Shown one piece after another: positions 6,490 through 13,400 of a DNA stretch of 49,976 bases. The DNA is from Sulfurimonas sp. (GTDB lineage Bacteria; Campylobacterota; Campylobacteria; Campylobacterales; Sulfurimonadaceae), in NCBI GenBank assembly GCA_026988235.1, contig JALSLQ010000048.1:1-49976 (forward strand), in the 5' to 3' direction. A program made the translations under genes and the position numbers. Within the stretch, counting starts at the first letter, position 1; each line of letters opens with the position of its first letter. The notes beneath the pieces were generated by a model, which saw only the letters and a program-made list of their open reading frames with translations, made no database searches and was not told where the DNA came from.

Positions 6490-9204
6490 TTCACTCCAAT
6501 TATCGCCAATATTTAAACTTGCTTGTAAAGGTACATGTAACTCCATAATATTTTCCATAATATCTCGAAATCGTTTACCAAGTTCTTCAGCTACATTCTC
6601 TTGCACTTCAAATATTAACTCATCATGAATTTGCAAAAGCATTTTTGCTTCTAATTTTTCCTCTCTTAAGAGTGTATCTATTTTATTCATACTCAGTTTA
6701 ATCAAGTCAGATGCACTCCCTTGAAAAACACTATTGACCGATTCTCTCTCATAGGCAGCTCTATACATCGGAGTCGCATTTTCATAATCAAAATAGCGTC
6801 TGCGTTTGAGCAGTGTTTCTACATAACCTTTCTCTTTTGAACCCTCAACTATAGAACGAAAATAGGCTTTTACAGTCCCAAAAGAAGCAAAATATTTTTC
6901 TATAATCTCTTTTGCTTCCTTAGTTGTAATGCCCAAAGTATCAGAGAGTTTTTTCTGTCCCATTCCATAAAGCAGTCCAAAGTTTACTGTTTTTGCTATA
7001 TTTCTCTTTTTAGGTGCTTCTTCTTCTCCAAAAAGAACTATGGCCGTTTGCAGGTGAATATCTTTGTCGTGCATAAAAGCATCCACTAAAACAGGGTCTT
7101 GTGAAAAATGTGCCAACAATCGTAATTCAATCTGAGAGTAATCAATACCTATAAGCTTTTTCCCCTCTCCTGCTATAAAAGCCTTACGAATTTTTGCACC
7201 GAGCGGTGTTCGTGTCGGAATATTTTGCAAGTTAGGATTTTTTGAGCTGAGTCTTCCTGTTGCTGTTCCTGTTTGGACAAAGGAGGTATGAATTCTATGA
7301 AATTCATCTTCATTTGCCAATTTTAAAAGAGGGTCTATGTAAGTAGAAGAGAGTTTATGAACCTCACGGTATTCTAACAATTTAGGAATTATAGGATGTT
7401 TCTCTTTTAATGAACTCAATACTTTTTCATCAGTAGAGTAGCCTGTTTTTGTCTTTTTTCCTACAGGAAGTTCAAGCTTTTCAAAAAGAATTTTGCCTAA
7501 CTGCTGCGTTGAATTAATATTAAACTCACTGCCCGCAAGTTCATAAATGCTTTTTGTTAAATGTTCTAGTGTCTCTTTTACCTCAACCAAAAACTTCTCC
7601 AAAAAGCCAGTATCTACTTCTATGCCCTCTTCTTCCATTGTAAGCAATGTATGAATAAAAGGAATTTCAACTGTTTTTGCTTCTTCTATAAGATGTGTAG
7701 CATCTTGGAGTTCAAGCTTTTGTAAAAAGAGTGTATAAAGTTTTCTTGTGATGAAAGCATCTTCTGCAGCATACACACAAGCATCATCAAGTTCCACGGT
7801 CGAAAAGTTTTCTCCTTTTTTTACCGTATCTTTAAAATGTACCATCTCATGCCCTAAAAGCTTGTCTGAGAGTTTATCCAAACTTAAAGCTGATTCAGGG
7901 TTAATCAGCCAGGCTAAAATCATACTGTCACAATGTACAGGCAACTCTTTTTCGTCTAAAAAACGCGAAACAAAATGTAAATCAAATTTTATATTGTGTC
8001 CGACTACACGAGAATTGAAAATTCTTCGCATTGCAACTTTTGCAACTTCTTGACTTACTTGATCGGCTACACCTAAGTAAAAATGCCCAAAAGGAACATA
8101 ATAGGCTTCTTCATCATTAAAAGAAAAGCTAAAACCGACGAGTTTGTTTTTAATATAGTCCAAACCTGTTGTTTCAGTATCAAAAGCGACAACTGTCTTG
8201 GCATCAAGTTTATCAAGAACGGCATTTAAGACTTTTTCATCGGTCAGCAAAATTGCTTTAAAATCTAGTTTTGAGGCTTTTTCTTCACAAGATTCTTGTA
8301 ATTTTTTTGCACTTTCTTGACGCTCCGGAGTGACCATATTTTTTGCATGAAGCATTCGTAAAATTGCATTTTGTTCATACTTGACAAGCTCGTCATAAAT
8401 ATTTAAAAATGGATTTTCAACATCCATTTTATACGCTTCAAAATCAAACTCATTACAGTTAAAAACATTAGGATGCAAAGTTACCAACTCTTTTGACATG
8501 TAAGCCTGTTCTTTGGACTCTATAAGCTTTTTTTGTGTTGCCCCTCTCATTTCTCCAATATGCGCATAAATATTGTCCAGTGTCCCATACTCTTTAAGAA
8601 GTTTTTCAGCCCCTACCTTTCCTATACCTTTAACACCGGGTACATTGTCGGCACTGTCTCCAAGTATAGACTGGTAATCTATAAACTGCTTTGGTGTTAC
8701 ACCATACTTATCATAACATGCCTTTTCATTCACATATTTTCTTTTAATCGCATCAACAATTACGACCTTATCATCATCTATCAACTGATATAAATCTTTA
8801 TCATGAGAGACAACTCTCACTTTATACTCTTTTTCTTTAGCACACTTAACAACCGTAGCAATAATATCATCCGCTTCAAAACCGACTTTTCCAAGCGTTT
8901 TATAGCCCATTTTATTGATCCACTCTATGGCGACGGGAAGTTGCTGTGTAAGTTCAGGCGGTGGCGCACTACGATTTGCCTTATAATTTACATCTATTTC
9001 ATTGCGAAATGTGTCTCCTTTAGAATCTATAGCAAAAACTATGTAATCACTGTCATGCTCTTTTTGCAAAGTTGCTATAAAATTTGTAAAACCTGTCAAA
9101 AGCCCTGTTGGGAAACCATCTTTCGTGCGAAGATGTTGCGGAAGCGCATAAAAACTCCGAAAGAAAAAGCCAAAAGTATCTATAACTGTAACGGTTTTAC
9201 TCAT
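6481..9204 (-). CDS. polA: DNA polymerase I
   Basis: 907 aa, full length for Pol I, acting in gap repair and Okazaki fragment maturation. The 5'-3' exonuclease is at about 1-290 (VIDTFGFFFRSFYALP at the start, GDSADNVPGVKGIG helix-hairpin at about 175). The 3'-5' exonuclease is at about 320-490 with FDTETTGLDY intact, so proofreading looks active. The polymerase is at 530-907 with motif A DYSQIELRLLAHFS (about 685), motif B RNIAKTVNFGLLYG (about 733) and motif C QIHDELIFE (about 855). The start overlaps the HDOD gene's stop as TAATG, so the two are co-translated. The 3' end runs 9 bp into the convergent EAL gene. Confidence 0.97.
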   Translation of the reverse strand: MSKTVTVIDTFGFFFRSFYALPQHLRTKDGFPTGLLTGFTNFIATLQKEHDSDYIVFAIDSKGDTFRNEIDVNYKANRSAPPPELTQQLPVAIEWINKMGYKTLGKVGFEADDIIATVVKCAKEKEYKVRVVSHDKDLYQLIDDDKVVIVDAIKRKYVNEKACYDKYGVTPKQFIDYQSILGDSADNVPGVKGIGKVGAEKLLKEYGTLDNIYAHIGEMRGATQKKLIESKEQAYMSKELVTLHPNVFNCNEFDFEAYKMDVENPFLNIYDELVKYEQNAILRMLHAKNMVTPERQESAKKLQESCEEKASKLDFKAILLTDEKVLNAVLDKLDAKTVVAFDTETTGLDYIKNKLVGFSFSFNDEEAYYVPFGHFYLGVADQVSQEVAKVAMRRIFNSRVVGHNIKFDLHFVSRFLDEKELPVHCDSMILAWLINPESALSLDKLSDKLLGHEMVHFKDTVKKGENFSTVELDDACVYAAEDAFITRKLYTLFLQKLELQDATHLIEEAKTVEIPFIHTLLTMEEEGIEVDTGFLEKFLVEVKETLEHLTKSIYELAGSEFNINSTQQLGKILFEKLELPVGKKTKTGYSTDEKVLSSLKEKHPIIPKLLEYREVHKLSSTYIDPLLKLANEDEFHRIHTSFVQTGTATGRLSSKNPNLQNIPTRTPLGAKIRKAFIAGEGKKLIGIDYSQIELRLLAHFSQDPVLVDAFMHDKDIHLQTAIVLFGEEEAPKKRNIAKTVNFGLLYGMGQKKLSDTLGITTKEAKEIIEKYFASFGTVKAYFRSIVEGSKEKGYVETLLKRRRYFDYENATPMYRAAYERESVNSVFQGSASDLIKLSMNKIDTLLREEKLEAKMLLQIHDELIFEVQENVAEELGKRFRDIMENIMELHVPLQASLNIGDNWSELK

Positions 9205-10022
9205 TAAGAGTCCTTCATTGCTTCAAGCATATCATCTATAGTCTCTTGAAGTAAGTTTTCATCATATCCTACATCATTAGCCCTTCTGAGTCCAAAATTA
9301 ATAGCTTGTTCTGAAAATGGATTGTTAATTGGCAAAAGAGTTTTTACTATATTTAAAGCAGTAGCATACTCTTTAATTTCATCTGGTGCAGCGGATGGAT
9401 TATCTGCATACTGAATCATTTTTACAAACTCTTTAGAAAATCCCCAATGCTCAAACACTTCTGCCGTCACTTCTGCACTTGTAACATCAACATATGCTTT
9501 TTCTACCTGTGCCAGATTATTTGAATGCTCGGCTTCTGATTGAAAGCTCACATCTTCATCTTCTTGAATGACATCACTGGCTATCAAAATTTTTCCTGTT
9601 TCTTGTAAAAATGCAGCTAAATAGAGCTTGTCGGCTTTTTGTTTATCTATTTTAGAGTACCATTTACGAACAAGTGTTGCCTGCATTGATGAAACTTCTG
9701 CAAACTTTTCACTTGTAATTCCATACGGTTGCATATCTACATTTAGCAAGTTACGAACAGAATTACCAAGTGCAATAGAACGGGTCATACTCATACCAAA
9801 AAGTGAAACAGCCTGTGCAACATTTCTAATCTCTCTACCAAATCCATAAAGTGGAGAGTTGGCATTTTTTAATAAATTAGCAACTATCATAGGATCACCT
9901 GCTATAACCTTTGCCAAATCACCAACACCTGACTCTTCATCAGCATACACTCTGTTTATATCTATAATAGTCTTAGAAAGAGGTGGAAGTGCTTTTATAC
10001 TCTCTATGATTGAGCTTTTCAT
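9204..10022 (-). CDS. HDOD domain protein
   Basis: 272 aa from ATG 10022. The HDOD fold covers about residues 5-200: SIKALPPLSKTIIDINR, VIAGDPMIVANLLKNANSPLYGF and AQAVSLFGM are textbook HDOD segments. The usual HD dyad position reads LQETGK, so it is not a phosphohydrolase. HDOD proteins are signalling or regulatory adaptors. A GTG at 10058 would add 12 residues, but a TATAAT box (10048-10053) sits in that stretch and AAGG lies 8 nt before the ATG at 10022, so I prefer the shorter form. It forms an operon with polA through a 1-nt overlap. Confidence 0.85.
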   Translation of the reverse strand: MKSSIIESIKALPPLSKTIIDINRVYADEESGVGDLAKVIAGDPMIVANLLKNANSPLYGFGREIRNVAQAVSLFGMSMTRSIALGNSVRNLLNVDMQPYGITSEKFAEVSSMQATLVRKWYSKIDKQKADKLYLAAFLQETGKILIASDVIQEDEDVSFQSEAEHSNNLAQVEKAYVDVTSAEVTAEVFEHWGFSKEFVKMIQYADNPSAAPDEIKEYATALNIVKTLLPINNPFSEQAINFGLRRANDVGYDENLLQETIDDMLEAMKDS

Positions 10023-10047
10023 CACATAAGCCTTTATTTTTTCTCTT

Positions 10048-10071
10048 ATTATATCCACATTATGCTAAAAT
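10048..10071. promoter_or_regulatory. Divergent promoters: HDOD-polA (minus) and DUF4010 gene (plus)
   Basis: On the minus strand, TATAAT at 10048-10053 is 26 nt before the preferred HDOD ATG. On the plus strand, an extended -10 TGCTAAAAT at 10063-10071 would start transcription near 10078, just before AAGGA and a short upstream ORF. -35 boxes are weak, as usual in Campylobacterota. Confidence 0.45.
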
Positions 10072-10092
10072 GTTTTCAAAAGGAATCAGTTC

Positions 10093-10149
10093 ATGAAAAA
10101 AAAAGAGTATACTAATTTTACGAGATTTTACAATGAATTTAAATATTGA
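10093..10149 (+). CDS. Possible 18-codon upstream ORF, or N-terminal extension by slippage
   Basis: ATG 10093 has AAGGA 8 nt upstream, a far better site than that of the 421-aa ORF at 10133. The 18-codon frame begins with nine A residues (10096-10104) and ends at TGA 10147-10149, overlapping the start of the long ORF. Losing one A would join this ATG to the long frame, adding 13 residues. It could be a leader peptide, a coupling ORF or a phase-variable start. There is no other evidence of expression. Confidence 0.35.
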   Translation: MKKKEYTNFTRFYNEFKY

Positions 10150-11398
10150 TTTAGTACATTTTTTAGTTGTTACCATTTTCAGTTTTCTTGTTGGATTAGA
10201 AGTAAAATCATATAAAAATCAAAATATTAATCCAACAGATGAAAATTATTTTTTTGGGGATGTTCGTACTTATAGTTTTGTAGGAATTTTAGGATTTATA
10301 TTATTTAAGGTAGATTCTAATTTACATATTTTATATGCGGTAGGGTTTTTGTCTATAACTCTCTTATATGCTTTATTGTATCAAAAAAATTTACAAGATA
10401 ATAAAAAAAGCATATTACTTTACATGGTTATGCTCTTAGTTTACTCGTTTGGTGCACTAATTCAAACACAAGCTTTATGGATGACAGCATTACTTTATGT
10501 CAGTATAGTATTTATTTTAAATATTAACCAAGGCGTTGAAAAGTTTACAAAAAACATTAATATCAATGAATTTCAAACATTAAGTAAAATGATATTGCTC
10601 TCAGCAGTTATTTTACCTCTTCTTCCAGATACAAAGATTATTCCTTACATTCCACTTTCTCCATTTAAAATTTGGCTCGCTGTGGTAGTTATTTCTGGTA
10701 TTAGCTACAATGGTTATTTGTTACAAAAATATTTTTTCCCTTCAAAAGGATACTACCTTACAGGAATATTTGGTGGTTCTTACTCTTCTACTGCCACAAC
10801 AGTCGTTTTAGCACGCAAAGCAAAACAACTTGGAGGTTATAGTGTTATAGATGCCGCGATTATTTCTGCTACATCTGTCATGTACCTGCGTTTGATTATT
10901 GTAGCTCTGATTTTTAATATTGATATAGGAAAAAATTTAATATTTCCATTTGTACTTTTATCTCTTATAGGATTTATAATTTCATTTTTTTATTTACAAC
11001 ACCAACAAAAAACTCAAGAACATGTAGCAATAGTAGATAAAAACCCTTTAGAATTAAAAACTGCCTTGCTATTTGCATTTCTTTTTGTTATTATGATTAT
11101 TGTAACTCATTTTGTTACAAAACATTACGGTACATCAGGCTTAGAAGTTCTCTCCTTTATGGTTGGTTTTACAGATATTGATCCGTTTATATTGTCTGTA
11201 CTAACAGGAAAGTTGCCAATTGCAAGCACACAAATAATAGCGGTTATAATGATAGCAGCAGGAAGTAATAATTTACTAAAAGCCATCTATGCTTTATGGT
11301 TTGGAGGGATTAAAAACACATATAAATCAGCTGTATGGATTTTTATGCTTGGAATTGTCACTATACTATGGGGACTTTATTTTGAACATACTATTTAA
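10133..11398 (+). CDS. DUF4010/MgtC-like integral membrane protein
   Basis: 421 aa with about 11-12 predicted hydrophobic segments. The N-terminus (FLVVTIFSFLVGLEVKSYK, then GDVRTYSFVGILGFIL) has the MgtC/SapB-like beginning found in DUF4010 (COG3174) proteins. The middle contains GIFGGSYSSTATTVVLARKAK and the C-terminal half GLEVLSFMVGFTDIDPFILS, both hallmarks of the DUF4010 part. Function is unknown; the related MgtC proteins are linked to Mg2+ limitation and acid survival. Only a weak GAG ribosome site precedes ATG 10133 (see the upstream ORF at 10093). Two small membrane-protein genes follow at 11-17 bp, likely one operon. Confidence 0.75.
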   Translation: MNLNIDLVHFLVVTIFSFLVGLEVKSYKNQNINPTDENYFFGDVRTYSFVGILGFILFKVDSNLHILYAVGFLSITLLYALLYQKNLQDNKKSILLYMVMLLVYSFGALIQTQALWMTALLYVSIVFILNINQGVEKFTKNININEFQTLSKMILLSAVILPLLPDTKIIPYIPLSPFKIWLAVVVISGISYNGYLLQKYFFPSKGYYLTGIFGGSYSSTATTVVLARKAKQLGGYSVIDAAIISATSVMYLRLIIVALIFNIDIGKNLIFPFVLLSLIGFIISFFYLQHQQKTQEHVAIVDKNPLELKTALLFAFLFVIMIIVTHFVTKHYGTSGLEVLSFMVGFTDIDPFILSVLTGKLPIASTQIIAVIMIAAGSNNLLKAIYALWFGGIKNTYKSAVWIFMLGIVTILWGLYFEHTI

Positions 11399-11412
11399 AG
11401 GATTATTTACAA

Positions 11413-11652
11413 TTGAAACCAAATAAAAACAAAATGAAAATGAAACACAAGGTAGCACTTTTTATAGTCTATTTTACACTTTTTGCTGTATTGTCAACTA
11501 TGGTAGATTATTATGCATATGATTTAATTAATCCATGGTTATTTGCAATACTTAGTGTAGTTGGAGCAGTATGGGCTACCGTAGTACATGTAAAGAGTAA
11601 AGATAAATCAAAAGTAGATGAATTAGCACATGATGTTGAAGAAATAATTTAA
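11413..11652 (+). CDS. Small two-TM membrane protein, hypothetical
   Basis: 79 aa from TTG 11413, with AAAGGA about 10 nt upstream. The later ATG at 11434 has no ribosome site. A Lys-rich N-terminus is followed by two hydrophobic segments (about 14-36 and 40-60: VALFIVYFTLFAVLSTMV and LFAILSVVGAVWATVVHV), then a charged C-terminal tail. No family recognised. It sits between the DUF4010 and DUF202-like genes with short gaps and is probably cotranscribed. Confidence 0.6.
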   Translation: MKPNKNKMKMKHKVALFIVYFTLFAVLSTMVDYYAYDLINPWLFAILSVVGAVWATVVHVKSKDKSKVDELAHDVEEII

Positions 11653-11656
11653 TACA

Positions 11657-12040
11657 ATGAAAAATAAAATAGACCCTAAAGATTTAATGGCGGTAGAAAG
11701 AGCGACAACAGCACTACTCGGTACTGCTATATCGCTCATTGTATTAGGATTCATTGTTGAAAAATTTGAACTTTTTTTGCATTTAATTGCTGCTGAAATA
11801 AAAGGAAAATCATACGAAAAAATTCCACAACTTACGCATATAGCATTTTATAATTATCTTGGTATCGTTATTGTTGCTGCAGGAGTTTTTCTTGCTTTAT
11901 ATACCTATCGTTATTATACTACTTGGATTAAACATCTTCAAAAAAAAGAAATTAGTACAGATAAAAGTATTTACTTTATTCTTGCTATTTTTATCGCTAT
12001 GATTGGTATTGTCCTTATTCTAAGTATGCTTATTTTGTAA
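11657..12040 (+). CDS. DUF202-like (YidH-type) membrane protein
   Basis: 127 aa with three hydrophobic segments. The N-terminus DPKDLMAVERATTALLGTAISLIVLGF corresponds to the DUF202 signature (an acidic residue plus ER/RT before a TM helix). A longer loop carries IKGKSYEKIPQ, followed by two more helices. DUF202 function is not established. It starts 4 bp after the preceding gene and completes a three-gene membrane-protein operon. Downstream is the relic-filled region. Confidence 0.65.
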   Translation: MKNKIDPKDLMAVERATTALLGTAISLIVLGFIVEKFELFLHLIAAEIKGKSYEKIPQLTHIAFYNYLGIVIVAAGVFLALYTYRYYTTWIKHLQKKEISTDKSIYFILAIFIAMIGIVLILSMLIL

Positions 12041-12369
12041 ATACACTAAATGTTAGACTTCTACACCAAGACTTTAACTCTCCCAAGATGGAATGCATAC
12101 ATCAGTAACAATAAAACAACAAACTACATTACACCTCAGGAGAGCTGGAATAAGATTGATTGAGATTGAAAAGGTGAAACAAGATTGAAAAATGGACTCA
12201 GCCAGTTCATAACTGGAGCCAAACAATATCGCAATTAGCTATATTTTTTGAGTGGAGACTGGATGAGTACTTAGAGCTGTAACAAGATGTTACTTTTGGT
12301 AGCTGACACAGAATTTTTTACGGTCTCGTTTAGTTTATTTCATGATAATCTAAATATTCTCATAATGAT
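12041..12369. other. Non-coding stretch with mobile-element remnants
   Basis: No intact gene. It contains a copy of the 18-bp CTCTCCC-R-AGATGGAATG repeat at 12078-12095 (its similarity with the 13271 copy extends through CATCAG-TAA) and a 30-codon transposase relic at 12190-12282. The remainder (12283-12369) shows nothing recognisable. Confidence 0.5.
12190..12282 (+). pseudogene. C-terminal remnant of an IS256/Mutator-type transposase
   Basis: The frame reads KWTQPVHNW, then SQTISQLAIFFEWRLDEYLEL and stop. This matches the usual last residues of Mutator-family (IS256) transposases, 'KW-x-P-x-x-NW ... L..F...F..R'. A TGA at 12175-12177 interrupts the frame upstream, and no further transposase sequence is seen, so it is a decayed fragment. 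The call is from memory of the family. Confidence 0.45.
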
Positions 12370-12645
12370 TTAATCCATTTGCATTATTACTTGTGTATCC
12401 ATATTTATCTGTTTTAAATTCATTGAAATTAATCCATTTTGCTTCAATGTATACGCAATGCTATTGCTTAAATTTATAAAATCATTAATTACATCAGTTT
12501 TTAAATTACCTGGGATATTTTTAATAAATACAACTATAGTTCCAGAATTTGTATATGTTCTGATTTTTGCTGTTCCTGATGTAGAAGAACCACCATTTTG
12601 AAAATATATTGAAAAATCATTAATATTAGGAATAACTATTTTTCC
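12370..12645 (-). pseudogene. Orphan ORF fragment without a start, ends at the inverted repeat
   Basis: An open frame of 91 codons, stop at 12370-12372, preceded by TGA at 12646-12648, with no ATG near its 5' end. It encodes VIPNINDFSIYFQNGGSSTSG and later VVFIKNIPGNLKTDVINDF. No family recognised. It starts exactly where the 18-bp repeat (12647-12664) begins, so it looks like a gene whose 5' part was cut away when that element arrived. Confidence 0.3.
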
Positions 12646-12646
12646 T

Positions 12647-12664
12647 CATTCCATCTCGGGAGAG
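12647..12664 (-). repeat. 18-bp repeat, inverted copy left of the toxin-antitoxin pair
   Basis: CATTCCATCTCGGGAGAG is the exact reverse complement of 13271-13288. It is extended by AGATGGAA into a 22-bp palindrome (12649-12670, arms TTCCATCTC/GAGATGGAA). With the right copy it brackets the BrnT/BrnA pair as a 642-bp unit. Confidence 0.7.
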
Positions 12665-12699
12665 ATGGAACGAGATAAGTTCAGAGTCTGTCTATTTTG

Positions 12700-12945
12700 T
12701 TATACAGTTACTTTGTGATGCTCAATTTGCATAATTTTATCAGCCAACCAAGTTTTAATGATAGCTTGACGACTTACTCCTATATGTTGTGCCTCTTTAT
12801 CAAGTTTTTTAACCATCCAAGTAGGAAAATCAATATTAATTCTCTTTGGTTCCAAATTTGGTCTTCTGATTGTAGATAAATCAAGGTATTCAATGATATC
12901 TTTTTCGTTATCATCAAATATTTTATCAAATTCTTCAGCTTTCAT
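12700..12945 (-). CDS. brnA: BrnA-type antitoxin (ribbon-helix-helix)
   Basis: 81 aa from ATG 12945, with AGGAG about 10 nt upstream. A TTG at 12954 would sit directly against the ribosome site and is unlikely. The C-terminal half (RINIDFPTWMVKKLDKEAQHIGVSRQAIIKTWLADKI, in parts) is a CopG/ribbon-helix-helix DNA-binding fold, and the acidic N-terminus is typical of BrnA. It neutralises the BrnT toxin and should repress the operon. Its start overlaps the end of the toxin gene by 11 nt; toxin-first order is normal for brnTA. Confidence 0.85.
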   Translation of the reverse strand: MKAEEFDKIFDDNEKDIIEYLDLSTIRRPNLEPKRINIDFPTWMVKKLDKEAQHIGVSRQAIIKTWLADKIMQIEHHKVTV

Positions 12946-13195
12946 AAATTTCAATCTCCTTTTTTCTTGCTCTTCGTGCAGAAATAATTCGTATGTTTTC
13001 TTTACGACAAGTTGTTACTACTGCATACATTTTTGCAGTAATTTTTCCAATGGTAATAAATCTTTCTTCATCTTCATAAGATGTTCTGATTTCAACCATT
13101 TTATCATCATTCCAAAGAAGCTTTGCTTCTTCAAAATCAATACCATGTTTTTGCTTATTTGATAAGCTTTTCTTTGTATCGTATTCAAACTTCAT
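12935..13195 (-). CDS. brnT: BrnT-type ribonuclease toxin
   Basis: 86 aa, the usual length. Family motifs visible: FEYDTKKSLSNKQKHGIDFEEA at the start (W/Y-D-xxK-xxxNxxKHG-I-x-F), then RFITIGK, YAVVTTCR and IRIISARRARKKE at the C-terminus. BrnT is a RelE-like ribonuclease that inhibits translation. It is followed by the antitoxin with an 11-nt overlap. A TATACT -10 box on the minus strand (13203-13208) lies very close to the ATG, implying a very short leader. Confidence 0.9.
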   Translation of the reverse strand: MKFEYDTKKSLSNKQKHGIDFEEAKLLWNDDKMVEIRTSYEDEERFITIGKITAKMYAVVTTCRKENIRIISARRARKKEIEIYES

Positions 13196-13270
13196 ATAAA
13201 GAAGTATATCATTTTTATATTAAATTGTAAAATTTCGAGAAATTATCTATCCATCATATTAAATAAACTT

Positions 13271-13303
13271 CTCTCCCGAGATGGAATGTATAATACATCA
13301 GGT
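13271..13303 (+). repeat. 18-bp repeat with extension, right of the toxin-antitoxin pair
   Basis: CTCTCCCGAGATGGAATG (13271-13288) is the exact inverse of 12647-12664. It is a direct copy, with one mismatch in 18, of 12078-12095. The sequence after it (TATAATACATCAGGTAA) also resembles that after the 12078 copy (CATACATCAGTAA). Confidence 0.7.
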
Positions 13304-13400
13304 AAAATCTATTTTATTTAAAATGTCAAAAAACTTAAAATAACCAACTATTTACTATTTAAGGAGTACAATATATTTAATCAATCAATGGAGGGTTATG

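Noticed and set aside
8533-9207. Plus-strand open frames inside polA
   Set aside because: PolA motifs cover this stretch on the minus strand; the plus-strand frames have Cys/Phe/Ile-rich, non-protein-like composition.
12078-13303. Integrase attachment site with a prophage or integron
   Set aside because: No integrase, phage gene or attC structure lies between the repeats; only the toxin-antitoxin pair and relics are found.
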